The notes beneath the pieces are model-generated. The model was not told where the DNA came from and made no database searches. It saw nothing but the letters and a program-made list of their open reading frames with translations. Below are positions 16,287 to 24,186 of a stretch of 36,120 nt of DNA, one piece after another. Position 1 is the stretch's first letter; every line of letters starts with the position of its first letter. A program made the translations under genes and the position numbers. This DNA comes from Betaproteobacteria bacterium (lineage in GTDB: Bacteria > Pseudomonadota > Gammaproteobacteria > Burkholderiales > SG8-41). Where the stretch lies: assembly GCA_016202605.1 (NCBI GenBank), contig JACQOJ010000051.1, positions 1-36,120 on the forward strand, given 5' to 3'.

Positions 16287-17267
16287 CTATAGTGGCCTGC
16301 GCTGGGGCGGACGGGTGCTGACTTTCGAAGGCCGGGTGCCCGAGCGTGATTGTGCCGGGTCCCGCGGGGGGCCTGCGTTCGATGAGGCCGCCGACTCGGC
16401 TGCGCCCATCGAATAAACCAGCGCTTCCAGATCTTCCCTCAGTTCATCCGGAAGCGTCAGGCCGGCGATGCGCGTCAGGCGCGCTGCGCGGGTCGGCAGA
16501 TCGAGCATTCCCGTGAGATAGAGCAGCAAATCCCGCGTCGTGTATTTTGAGGCGGTCCCCGCCCGCCAGAAATCGCGCGGGAGGTCGGGATAGGCGCCGC
16601 CGCGGCCGGGGAAAAGCGCGCGCAGGACGAATCCGAGGCAGCTCATGCACTCGCTGCGCGGGCCGTCGTTCTCGCAATACGGAGTTTTCGCCGCCACCCA
16701 GGGGCGGATGCGGTCCGCGAGCTGGTTGCGCAGCACGGCCATGGCCGCATCGTCGGGAAACGGGCGTATTCCGTAGAGGTGCCAGACTTCGTAATCCTTC
16801 CTGCCCGCAGCAACGACGCCCGCGTCGATGAACGGCGACACGACGACGCCAAGATCCGGGAACGACCATGCGATCCTCTGGTCGGGCAACTCGATGCCAA
16901 CCTGGATTTCCAGTGTCTCATCGGGCAGCCTGAGCAGGAAATAGTGAACGTACCCGGCCTGTCCCGCGCCCGCTGCCGTCACGGTGACGACCGGCCGGCC
17001 CGCGCGGACGGCTGCGCCCGAAGAAGGTTTCGCGCCGACGCTCGGGCGCGCAGGCCGGGCGCTTTCGGGCGAAGGCTTGCCGGCGAGGATTACGGAGCGC
17101 GCGCGCGAGGTCGATCGGATGAAGCGCGTGAATTCGGGTGCGGCGCGGGCGGCGAGCCCTGTGCCGACCTCGCTGCCCTCCGACAGCACTGATGCTTGCG
17201 CGCCGCCGACGTGTACGAGGCACGTAAGCGACGCCAGCGCCGCCAACTCGTGTGTCCGGCGAAGCAT
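16287..17267 (-). CDS. Exported protein of unknown function
   Basis: A 326-residue protein I do not recognise. An N-terminal hydrophobic stretch ending GGAQAS looks like a signal peptide. A low-complexity Pro/Ala/Ser linker follows (about 65-90). A folded region (about 95-275) contains CENDGPRSECMSCLGF, a cysteine cluster that could bind metal or form disulfides. The C-terminus is Ser/Pro/Arg-rich and probably disordered. Its ATG overlaps the stop of the upstream flavoprotein gene as TGATG, so translation is coupled. It is the last gene of the five-gene minus-strand cluster. Confidence 0.65.
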   Translation of the reverse strand: MLRRTHELAALASLTCLVHVGGAQASVLSEGSEVGTGLAARAAPEFTRFIRSTSRARSVILAGKPSPESARPARPSVGAKPSSGAAVRAGRPVVTVTAAGAGQAGYVHYFLLRLPDETLEIQVGIELPDQRIAWSFPDLGVVVSPFIDAGVVAAGRKDYEVWHLYGIRPFPDDAAMAVLRNQLADRIRPWVAAKTPYCENDGPRSECMSCLGFVLRALFPGRGGAYPDLPRDFWRAGTASKYTTRDLLLYLTGMLDLPTRAARLTRIAGLTLPDELREDLEALVYSMGAAESAASSNAGPPRDPAQSRSGTRPSKVSTRPPQRRPL

Positions 17268-17896
17268 CAGTACAGCGCTCCGTTCAACCGCTCATAAAGG
17301 CCGGAGTCGTAAGTGGCCGCTTCAATCCGCGATTGACTGATGTCCTCCAGTATCGTTCCCAGGCTGGGCAGGCTCTTGCGGTCGATGTGCTGCGCCGGAT
17401 CCCATAACCTCGCCCGGAATACCGCGCGCGCGCACTGAAAGAAAACCGTGTCGACGCTTACCACGATGACCGAACGCGGGAGCTTGCCATCGACGCTGAA
17501 GCGCTCGAGCAGCGCCGGAGCCGTCGAGATCAGCGCGCGCCCGTTGACCCTGAGCGTCTCGCCCACCCCCGGAATCAGAAACAGCAACGCGACGTGCGGA
17601 TTGCTGATGATATTGCGCAGGCTGTCCACGCGATTGTTCCCGCGCCGGTCGGGAATCAGCAACGTCTTCTCGTCTTCGACGACGACAAATCCCGCCGCAT
17701 CGCCCCGCGGGGAAGCATCGACCCCGTCCGGGCCGCTCGTGGCGAGGACAAAAAAGGGCGAGGCGGCGATCAGCGTCCGGTAATGCGGATGAAGGTAGTC
17801 GATCTCTTTTTCCACGGCGGCGCCCGACGCCGCGCCGTAGAGGCGTTCCAGCGTCGAGACATCCGTGATCCGGTGCTCTTCGATCGTGGCATCCAT
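17267..17896 (-). CDS. Pyridoxamine 5'-phosphate oxidase-fold FMN protein
   Basis: A 209-residue protein with the split-barrel FMN-binding fold of pyridoxamine 5'-phosphate oxidase-like proteins. Visible signatures are SPFFVLATSGPDGVDASPRGD, KTLLIPDRRGNNRVDSLRNI and HVALLFLIPGVGETLRVNG. This matches the group annotated as probable FMN-dependent PPOX-class (DR_2398-like or MSMEG_1061-like) proteins. The track merges it with upstream out-of-context sequence (to 18490); the ATG at 17896 has AGGAGG upstream. It starts 11 bp after the decarboxylase-like gene and overlaps the next. The reaction is unknown. Confidence 0.85.
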   Translation of the reverse strand: MDATIEEHRITDVSTLERLYGAASGAAVEKEIDYLHPHYRTLIAASPFFVLATSGPDGVDASPRGDAAGFVVVEDEKTLLIPDRRGNNRVDSLRNIISNPHVALLFLIPGVGETLRVNGRALISTAPALLERFSVDGKLPRSVIVVSVDTVFFQCARAVFRARLWDPAQHIDRKSLPSLGTILEDISQSRIEAATYDSGLYERLNGALY

Positions 17897-17907
17897 GACG
17901 TTCCTCC

Positions 17908-18663
17908 TCAATGTTTTCCGAGGCTGGCGAGCACCTTGCCCCAGCGCGGATCGGGACGGTGCGGCATGCGCGCGCGCGCCGCATGGAGCGCCGCCCAGGT
18001 CGTGGAGAGGATGTTGAGCAGCACCGGCCGGCCGTATTCGGCTTCCAGCAGCGGCGCGGCATGGATCGCGAACCACAATCCGCCCGGCATCAGCAGCGCC
18101 TGTGCGTCCGGCGCTTCGCGCAGCACCCGGCCGCCCAGCTCGAGCGCGAGCAGATGGTCGTCGGCCGCGCTGGAATGCTTGTTTTCCTCGAGCGAACGCG
18201 CACGAGAGCGGCAGGCGATGACCTCTATGCCCGCCTCGCCGAGGTAGCGCGTCAGCGCGGCGTTCACGCGCTCGGGCCAGCGGGTGGCCAGCGCGATCCG
18301 GGTCGCGCCGAAATGCTTCAATGTGGCGATGTGCGCCTCCAGATCCGTGTCGCACGGCAGTCCGGTCCGCGCCGCGCCTTCGGCAAGGATCTCCCGCATC
18401 CGGGCACGCCCGAGCGCCGATGCGACCGGCACGCCCGAAAGCGAAATTCTGTCCACCTTTTTCGAAGCGAGCAGGTCGAAGCGCTGCCACAGGGTCGGCA
18501 GTTCGCGTTCGACAGCCTCAAGCGTGTAATCGGTCAGATTGAGACCGGTCGTCACCAGCATCGCGCCTTCGGGGGCGACGCGGTAGAACTGGTAGGCATC
18601 GAGATCGGTGTAGAGGTGAGGAATGACGTAGCCGAGCTGGTACCACGGGCTGATGATGCTCAT
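17908..18663 (-). CDS. Arylmalonate decarboxylase/maleate isomerase-like protein lacking the site cysteines
   Basis: A 251-residue member of the Asp/Glu racemase superfamily, closest in layout to arylmalonate decarboxylase and maleate cis-trans isomerase. The first active-site loop reads SLSGVPVAS (residues 74-82), without Cys, as in arylmalonate decarboxylase, where this position is Gly. The second loop, normally containing the catalytic Cys of CGGL, reads MPGGLWF (192-198), with Pro in place of Cys. The only cysteines (104, 151) are elsewhere. Function is therefore uncertain. AAGGGGA precedes the ATG. It sits between thioesterase and flavoprotein genes in the CoA-transferase operon. Confidence 0.75.
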   Translation of the reverse strand: MSIISPWYQLGYVIPHLYTDLDAYQFYRVAPEGAMLVTTGLNLTDYTLEAVERELPTLWQRFDLLASKKVDRISLSGVPVASALGRARMREILAEGAARTGLPCDTDLEAHIATLKHFGATRIALATRWPERVNAALTRYLGEAGIEVIACRSRARSLEENKHSSAADDHLLALELGGRVLREAPDAQALLMPGGLWFAIHAAPLLEAEYGRPVLLNILSTTWAALHAARARMPHRPDPRWGKVLASLGKH

Positions 18664-18695
18664 GTCGGAATCCCCTTTGGGTTCGAGTCACACTA

Positions 18696-19106
18696 TTACT
18701 TCTTGGGCAGCAGGCGGTAAGTTGCGGTCGCCCGGCATACGGACTTGTCGCATTCGTCGGTGACCTCGGCTTCGGCGAAGACCACGCTCCGCCCTCCCCT
18801 CACCACGGTGCCCGCGCACGTGAGCCCGCCATGAGCCGGCGCGAGATAGTTGAGCGTGAGCGATATGGTCGCGACCGCTGCGCCGAGCTCGACGGTGGAG
18901 CGCACCGCCTGCGACATGGCGGCGTCCGCGAGCGCGGCGACCGCCCCGCCGTGCACTTCCCCGCGGGAATTGCCGAAACGCTTGCGAAACGGCAGGCGTA
19001 TCACGGACCGGCCGGCGGCCAGCGCATCGAGCTTCAGCCCGAGATGCTCGTAAAACGGGGGCGAAGAACGCCATTGTGGGGGTTGCCGTTTCTGGTTGGT
19101 TGCCAT
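18696..19106 (-). CDS. PaaI-type hotdog thioesterase
   Basis: A 136-residue single hotdog-fold protein of the PaaI/YdiI group, which hydrolyses acyl- or aryl-CoA thioesters. The signature GNSRGEVHGGAVAALADAAM has the HGG turn at the start of the central helix and an acidic residue further along it, as in PaaI enzymes. SLTLNYLAPAHGG and the final TATYRLLPKK complete the fold. It is followed 32 bp later by the decarboxylase-like gene and preceded by the CoA transferase gene, which fits turnover of a CoA intermediate in this cluster. No strong Shine-Dalgarno is visible. Confidence 0.88.
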   Translation of the reverse strand: MATNQKRQPPQWRSSPPFYEHLGLKLDALAAGRSVIRLPFRKRFGNSRGEVHGGAVAALADAAMSQAVRSTVELGAAVATISLTLNYLAPAHGGLTCAGTVVRGGRSVVFAEAEVTDECDKSVCRATATYRLLPKK

Positions 19107-19234
19107 GGTCTGTGCAGCGATCCGGAAACAAGAACGCCTGTGGTCCCCGTGCGCCGGCCCGCCGGTTCGTCACTCGGGCCGTAAGGGGGGATTCGGCGAT
19201 CACGCTGAATCAGAGCGCGGGCCGCGTAAGGCGT

Positions 19235-20473
19235 TCATGCTTCCTGCTCCACGCGCGCGGCGCGGTTTGCGGGTTGAGTAACGCCCGCCGCGCGCAACTG
19301 TGACGCTTCATCCGGCGAATAACCGAGCCAGCCCAGAATTTCATCGGTGTACGCGCCGGGTTCCGGCGCGGGGCTGCGAATTTCCCGCGGCAGGCCGGCG
19401 AAGTTGACGGCCGATGCGACCATGCGTGTGTCGCCGAAGAGCGGCGAGTGGACCGGCGCAGCAATTCCCAGGTGTTGGACCTGCGGATCGGCGAATACCT
19501 TGTCTATCGTATTGATGGGGCCGGCGGGTATGCCCGCAGCCTCGAAAATTTCCACCCAGTGCGCCGCCGGCTTGTGGCGCGTGACGTCCGAGATCGCCTG
19601 GTTGATGGCGGCGCGGTGCCGCGTGCGCCCGACCTGAGTGCTCCACCCGGCATTGTTCTTCCACTCCGGCTTGCCGAGCGCGTCGCACAGCCGGCTCCAC
19701 AGCCGCGACGAACTGGCCGCGATGTTCATGTGTCCATCGCTGGTCGGAAAAACGCCGGTCGGCGTGAACGTGGGATGGTCATTGCCGGCCTGTCCCGCGA
19801 CCTCGCCCTTCACGAGATAGCGCGCAGCCTGGAAGTCGAGCATGAAGATCTGCGATTCCAGCAGGCTCGTGTGCACCCAGCGTCCCTGGCCGGTGCGGGT
19901 GCGGTCGAACAACGCCATGGCGATCCCCATCGCCAGCAGGTTGCCGGCGGTGAGATCGGTGATCGGGATGCCCACGCGCACCGGTCCCTGTCCGGGAAGC
20001 CCGGTGACGGACATGAGGCCGCCCAGGCCCTGCGCGATCTGGTCGACCCCGCCGCGCTCGCGGTACGGGCCGGTCTGGCCGAAGCCGCTGATGCTGCCGT
20101 AGACGAGCCGCGGGTTGATCTTTCTGACGTGCTCCCAGCTGATCTTCAACCGGTCCTTGACCGGCGCGCGCATGTTTTCCACCAGCACGTCGGCGCGCTC
20201 GACGAGACGCATGAAGACCGCATACCCCTGCTCGGACTTGAGGTCGAGCTGCATCATCCGCTTGTTGCGGTGAAGATTCTGAAAGTCCGGCCCATGCCGC
20301 CGTCCGATCACGTCTTCACCGGCCGGTTCCGGCGGTTCGATGCGAATCACGTCCGCACCCCAGTCCGCGAGGTGCCGCACGCAGGTGGGCCCGGCCCGCG
20401 CGAGCGTCAGGTCGAGAACCACCACGCCGGAAAGCGGAAGATGCGCGTCGTTGCTGACCTTTCCATCCATCAT
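19235..20473 (-). CDS. CaiB/BaiF-family (class III) CoA transferase
   Basis: A 412-residue class III CoA transferase, which moves CoA between carboxylic acids through an aspartyl-CoA anhydride. Family marks are PLSGVVVLDLTLARAGPTCVRHLADWGADVIRIEPP, the NKRMMQLDLKSEQG segment, GSISGFGQTGPY and the catalytic Asp in IPITDLTAGNLLA. GIPAGPINTIDKVFADPQV is the typical C-terminal motif. I place the start at the ATG at 20473 (AAGGA six bases upstream); the track's 20560 lacks support. It heads the minus-strand cluster and is divergent from the AhpD-like selenoprotein gene. Acid substrate unknown. Confidence 0.92.
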   Translation of the reverse strand: MMDGKVSNDAHLPLSGVVVLDLTLARAGPTCVRHLADWGADVIRIEPPEPAGEDVIGRRHGPDFQNLHRNKRMMQLDLKSEQGYAVFMRLVERADVLVENMRAPVKDRLKISWEHVRKINPRLVYGSISGFGQTGPYRERGGVDQIAQGLGGLMSVTGLPGQGPVRVGIPITDLTAGNLLAMGIAMALFDRTRTGQGRWVHTSLLESQIFMLDFQAARYLVKGEVAGQAGNDHPTFTPTGVFPTSDGHMNIAASSSRLWSRLCDALGKPEWKNNAGWSTQVGRTRHRAAINQAISDVTRHKPAAHWVEIFEAAGIPAGPINTIDKVFADPQVQHLGIAAPVHSPLFGDTRMVASAVNFAGLPREIRSPAPEPGAYTDEILGWLGYSPDEASQLRAAGVTQPANRAARVEQEA

Positions 20474-20693
20474 CGCGTGTCCTTCGTCATATACCCTGAA
20501 ATCCGCAGTGCCCGTTATCGCCCGCGATTCGAATCGATTCGCCGTTCCCCTCGAAACCACCGACAGGCAGCGCCTCGCGCGGCGACCATATTACCTCATG
20601 CGGAATGGGCGGCGGGACCGAATTGAACGGTGGCGCACCGCCGGTTTCGGCGTGATATCCTGACGGCAATCGATTTCGCCACTCTCCACAGCC

Positions 20694-21305
20694 ATGCCAA
20701 ACATCACCATGCTCGATATCGACGAGTTGAGGAAAACCAGGCTGCGTCCCTATATCGACAAGTGCCTGCAGCATCGCGCGCCGGACCCGGGCTTCCATGC
20801 GATGATGGGCCACAATGTGGACCTATGCGAGGCGATATTCGTCGCGTGGGACACGATTTTTAACACCGGCCGCATCAGCCACAAGCTGAAGGAGATCATC
20901 CGGGTACAGCTTTCACGTCTGGCGTCCTGCGTTTACTGAGGCAACGTCCGGTCCGCTTCGGCGAAGCGGCAGGGTCTCGAGGAAGGCGATATCGAAGAAG
21001 CCATCGGCGACTACGAGGCGAGCCCCCGTTTCACCGATGCCGAAAAACTCGCGCTGCGCTACAGCGAGTGGATGGCACTCGATCCGGACCGGATCGGGCG
21101 CGAATTCTACGACGAACTGCGGCGGCATTATTCCGATGAGGAGATCGTCGAGCTTGGCGCCTTCATCGGCTACAACATCGGCTACCACACTTTCTTCGGG
21201 ACGCTGAAATTCTATCCCATGTTCGCGCCCGACGGCCGACTGGTAAGCCAGGAGGAATCAGCGCGAATCTACGGCACGACACCCGCTTCACTGGTGACAC
21301 CATGA
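20694..21305 (+). CDS. AhpD/carboxymuconolactone-decarboxylase-like selenoprotein (UGA = Sec82)
   Basis: The track splits this into 20694..20939 and 21072..21305, but both lie in the same frame, separated only by one TGA at 20937-20939. Read through, it is 203 residues. The motif is SCVY-(TGA)-GNVRSA: Cys79-x-x-Sec82, where AhpD-like proteins have the redox CxxC. Glu67 of KEIIRVQL precedes it, as in the AhpD proton-relay site. The tandem paralogue aligns across the whole length (HKLKEIIRVQL/HRLKEIIRVQL; PRFTDAEKLALRY/PRFTAADKWALRY), so the downstream part is genuine coding sequence. A SECIS-like hairpin follows the TGA. AhpD-like selenoproteins are a known class. Alternative: a recent TGC-to-TGA pseudogene. 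No clear Shine-Dalgarno. Confidence 0.83.
20937..20969 (+). promoter_or_regulatory. Bacterial SECIS-like element with its UGA codon
   Basis: After the TGA come 13 bases, then CCGCTTC-GGC-GAAGCGG: a perfect 7-bp stem (20953-20959 with 20963-20969) and a GGC loop. The apical loop begins 20 nt after the TGA and opens with two G residues, within the accepted bacterial SECIS model (loop roughly 16-37 nt from UGA, G in the first two loop positions). It lies inside the coding sequence, as bacterial SECIS elements do. Binding by SelB is inferred. Confidence 0.75.
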
Positions 21306-21365
21306 GCCGTCGGGACCGCGACGCAAAAGCGCGCCACTCCCCGCCACTGACGACCGACTGCCTCC

Positions 21366-21911
21366 ATGCCGCACGTCGAACCGTTGAACATCGACGATAT
21401 CCGTGATCCCGAGCTGCAGGCGCTGATCGCGCGCTGTGAAATGCTCGGCGTGCCGGATGCGCTCTTTCCCGGAATCCTTGCGCGTGTGCCTGCGCATGCC
21501 AAAGCGCTTCTGCGCGCCCTGCTCGTCTCACACGCCGAAGGCAACGTCGATCACCGGCTGAAGGAAATCATTCGCGTGCAACTCGCCCGAACCGCCGGCG
21601 ACGCCTACTTTGCCGGGCTCCGCTCGGCGCAGGCGAGGCGAGACGGCCTCGATGAGGAAACGATCGCCGCGGGATCCGGGAAATTCGAGGACGATCCGCG
21701 GTTCACCGCCGCCGATAAATGGGCGCTGCGCTATGCCCGCGAGATGTATCTCAATCCCGAGAAAGTGGACGCCGCTTTCTACGACGAAGGCAGGAAGCAC
21801 TACACCGAGGCACAGATCATGGAGCTCGGCGCATTCATCGCCTTCCACTACGGGATGCAGGTCTTCACGCGCGCGCTCGGCGCCGGAGCGCCGTCGCGAT
21901 CCGGGGCGTAA
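21366..21911 (+). CDS. AhpD/carboxymuconolactone-decarboxylase-like paralogue without redox motif
   Basis: A 181-residue protein homologous to the preceding selenoprotein over nearly its full length: LNIDDIRDPELQ matches LDIDELRKTRLR, and the central HRLKEIIRVQLAR and IMELGAFIAFHYGM segments align. The CxxU/CxxC position reads DAYFAGLRSAQ, so neither redox residue remains. It may be a non-redox partner, for example a hetero-oligomer subunit, since AhpD-like proteins oligomerise, or it may have another activity. It begins 60 bp after the selenoprotein stop on the same strand and is probably co-transcribed. No strong Shine-Dalgarno is visible. Confidence 0.82.
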   Translation: MPHVEPLNIDDIRDPELQALIARCEMLGVPDALFPGILARVPAHAKALLRALLVSHAEGNVDHRLKEIIRVQLARTAGDAYFAGLRSAQARRDGLDEETIAAGSGKFEDDPRFTAADKWALRYAREMYLNPEKVDAAFYDEGRKHYTEAQIMELGAFIAFHYGMQVFTRALGAGAPSRSGA

Positions 21912-21927
21912 ATCTATCCCCGGCCGA

Positions 21928-22659
21928 TCAGGAAGCCTTGCGCAGTGCCTGCCGTTCGCCTTCGCCGCGCAGCCCGTCGAGGATCGCCAGCGCGCGCCCC
22001 ATGGAGAACTCGCGTGTCTCATGGCTGAACGCCTTCGGGTTCTCCCGCATCATATATCCGTGGAGCACGCCCGGAAATATGTGTACCTCCACGTTCTTCA
22101 TGCGCGCCGGCACCGCGCGATAGGACTCCAGCACCGGCGCCGGCGCCTGGTGGTCCTGGTCGCCCCAGATGATGCACACGGGCTGGGTGACGCTCTCGAG
22201 CTCCCTGATGTAGTCCAGCATCTGCGTGCCATGGCAGGAAATGCCGGCGTCGTAACCCAGGCGCCCGGGACCGAGAATCGCATAGGGGCCGCCGTAGCAA
22301 AAGCCCATCGCCGCGGCGCGCCCGTTGAATTGCGGCTGCCCGCGCAGTTCGGACAGGGTATCCGCCATGTCGGCTTCACCCGCCTTGATCTTCTCGAGGC
22401 GCGGTTGCGAGCGCTCCTTCGTGCGATCATCGTCGCGCGCGAGCGGACCCGGGATCGAGCGCCAGAACAGATCCGGCGCCGCCGCGATGTAGCCGTGCGC
22501 AGCGAACTCGTCGGCGATTGCCCGGATGTCCTTGTCGACGCCGTGCACCGCGGAGGCAAGCACGATGGCCGGAACCTTTCCCCCGGCATCCGGCGTCACC
22601 AGATAGCAGCCGAATTCGCCGCCCCCGCTCGAGCGGATCTTGATGTCCTTGCGCAGCAT
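21928..22659 (-). CDS. Dienelactone hydrolase-family protein
   Basis: A 243-residue alpha/beta hydrolase of the dienelactone hydrolase family. The Cys-Asp-His triad is visible: GFCYGG (nucleophile Cys), WGDQDH (Asp) and GVLHGYM (His). IVLASAVHGVDKDIRAIADEFAAHGYIAAAPDLFWR is the usual N-terminal core. Family members open lactones in chlorocatechol and related pathways. The track starts at 22728; the ATG at 22659 (MLRKDIKI) has GGAGGGAGGG upstream and is preferred. It is convergent with the AhpD-like pair (16-bp gap) and divergent from the MFS gene at 22906. Confidence 0.9.
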   Translation of the reverse strand: MLRKDIKIRSSGGGEFGCYLVTPDAGGKVPAIVLASAVHGVDKDIRAIADEFAAHGYIAAAPDLFWRSIPGPLARDDDRTKERSQPRLEKIKAGEADMADTLSELRGQPQFNGRAAAMGFCYGGPYAILGPGRLGYDAGISCHGTQMLDYIRELESVTQPVCIIWGDQDHQAPAPVLESYRAVPARMKNVEVHIFPGVLHGYMMRENPKAFSHETREFSMGRALAILDGLRGEGERQALRKAS

Positions 22660-22806
22660 GGTGCCCTCCCTCCGGATGGTCGATTTGACGAAGGAGCGAC
22701 CGTACATCAGGGCGAACGGATTGTCCATCCATCCCGCGGCCGATATTCGGCTATGTCTCGGGCGCGGCCGCCCCGGCGAGACCCGGACGCTAATTTGACG
22801 TAGCGC

Positions 22807-22846
22807 AACATCCGCCGCAAATCCGGGTGTTAGGGTTGCGGGATGT
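22807..22846. promoter_or_regulatory. Imperfect inverted repeat in divergent intergenic region
   Basis: AACATCCGCCGCAA (22807-22820) and TTGCGGGATGTT (22835-22846) pair except for a 2-base insertion. They lie between the divergent dienelactone hydrolase and MFS genes, next to a TTGACG (22795-22800) that lacks a good -10. A possible operator; no regulator is encoded nearby. The rest of the 246-bp intergenic region shows nothing else recognisable. Confidence 0.3.
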
Positions 22847-22905
22847 TACCCACCGCATCCTTGAAGACGGCCGTGCTCCGGCGCGGGGAACGCTAGCGCT
22901 GCACC

Positions 22906-24177
22906 ATGAGCAAGGAGCGCAATGCCCCTGCGGCCGTGGCCGCGTCCGGAAGAACCATGGCTCGCACCGAAACGCCCGCCACGGATTCCCTGAGCCGGGA
23001 CGGGATCAATACCGTCGCGCTCGTGGTGTTCTGCCAAGTCGTCCACGGGCTCACCTTCGCCGCGATTCCCCTGCTGCTGCCGCTGATCCGAGAAGACCTC
23101 CAGATCAGCTTCACGCAGGCGGGCATGCTCTCGGCCGCGGCGACGTTGAGCTACGCGCTCGGACAGATCCCGGCGGGCTATCTCTCCGATCGTTTCGGCC
23201 CCCGGCGTCTGTTCTTCATCGGCCTGCTTGGCTGGTCGGCGCTATCGCTGTGTTTCGGACTGATTCACGCGTTCTGGCTGGCGCTCCTCACGCAATTTAT
23301 TGCCGGCACTTTTCGCGCGCTCATGTTCGCCCCCGGCCTTGCGCTGCTGGCCTCGTGGTTCCCGCCGGAGCGCCGCGCCACGGCGATGAGCCTCTACATG
23401 CTGGGCGGCTTCGCCGGCACCATCGTGCTCTCGCTGGGAGGCCCGCTGCTCGCGGCCCTTTACGGCTGGCGCACCGCGTTCATTCTCCTTGCCGCGGTGG
23501 GCATAGGCACGGCATTCCTCTACAAGTCCTTCGCCAGGGAAAAGCCGCGCGTGCAGCCACTGCAGCACCTGGCGCTCACCGATATCTTCCAGCTTTTCCG
23601 CTACCCGATCATGTGGGTGTGCAGCGGGCTGCAGTTCGTGCGCTTCTCGGTAGTCACGGCCTTCAATTTCTGGCTGCCCTCGCTGCTGGTGGCCGACCGC
23701 GGCCTGTCGGTGCAGGCCGCGGGCCTGGTGTTTGCGATGAGCGCCGCGTTCACGGCGCCATCGAACACGCTTGGCGGTTACGTGTCGGACCGTCTCAAGA
23801 ACCCGCCGCTCGTGATCGGCGGGTCGCTCGCCATCCTCGCCTGCACGTCCACGCTGCTCGTCGTGGTCGAATCGATACCGCTGCTGCTCCTCGTCGTTGC
23901 CGTGAATTCGGTTTTCCTCCAGTTTTACTTCGGGCCGCTCTTTCTGGTTCCGGTGGAGGTGCTGGGGCAGCGCGTCACGGGAACCGCGATCGGATTTTCC
24001 AACCTGTTCGCCAACATCGGTGGCTTCACCACCGCCTACGCGCTGGGGGTGATCAAGGACCGGGCCGGGACGTTCAGCTGGGGTTTCGCCGGCATCAGCG
24101 GCGTGTGCCTTGCCGGCGTCGTGCTGGCCGTGGTCCTCGCGCGCATGCGCAAGCGCGCCCTCGCCGCGCACGCGTAG
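22906..24177 (+). CDS. MFS transporter
   Basis: A 423-residue major facilitator protein with about 12 hydrophobic segments. The loop 2-3 motif GYLSDRFGPRR and the corresponding C-terminal half-repeat GGYVSDRLKNPP mark the two six-helix halves. PERRATAMSLYMLGGFAG is the usual helix-5 region. The inner-membrane role and proton coupling are typical of the family; substrate unknown, with organic acid uptake plausible from context. The start may be the ATG at 22957, which has GGAAG upstream, rather than 22906. It is convergent with a second MFS gene after 9 bp. Confidence 0.9.
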   Translation: MSKERNAPAAVAASGRTMARTETPATDSLSRDGINTVALVVFCQVVHGLTFAAIPLLLPLIREDLQISFTQAGMLSAAATLSYALGQIPAGYLSDRFGPRRLFFIGLLGWSALSLCFGLIHAFWLALLTQFIAGTFRALMFAPGLALLASWFPPERRATAMSLYMLGGFAGTIVLSLGGPLLAALYGWRTAFILLAAVGIGTAFLYKSFAREKPRVQPLQHLALTDIFQLFRYPIMWVCSGLQFVRFSVVTAFNFWLPSLLVADRGLSVQAAGLVFAMSAAFTAPSNTLGGYVSDRLKNPPLVIGGSLAILACTSTLLVVVESIPLLLLVVAVNSVFLQFYFGPLFLVPVEVLGQRVTGTAIGFSNLFANIGGFTTAYALGVIKDRAGTFSWGFAGISGVCLAGVVLAVVLARMRKRALAAHA

Positions 24178-24186
24178 CCCTGGACG

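Noticed and set aside
19448-20626. Plus-strand ORF of 392 aa
   Set aside because: Antisense to the CoA transferase gene, whose catalytic and family motifs are intact.
20937-20939. Reading the TGA as a simple pseudogene stop
   Set aside because: Considered because TGC to TGA is a single change. Rejected as the first choice because the stop is specifically TGA, sits exactly at a redox Cys, the frame is otherwise undamaged, and a well-placed hairpin follows; a second independent case exists at 28088.
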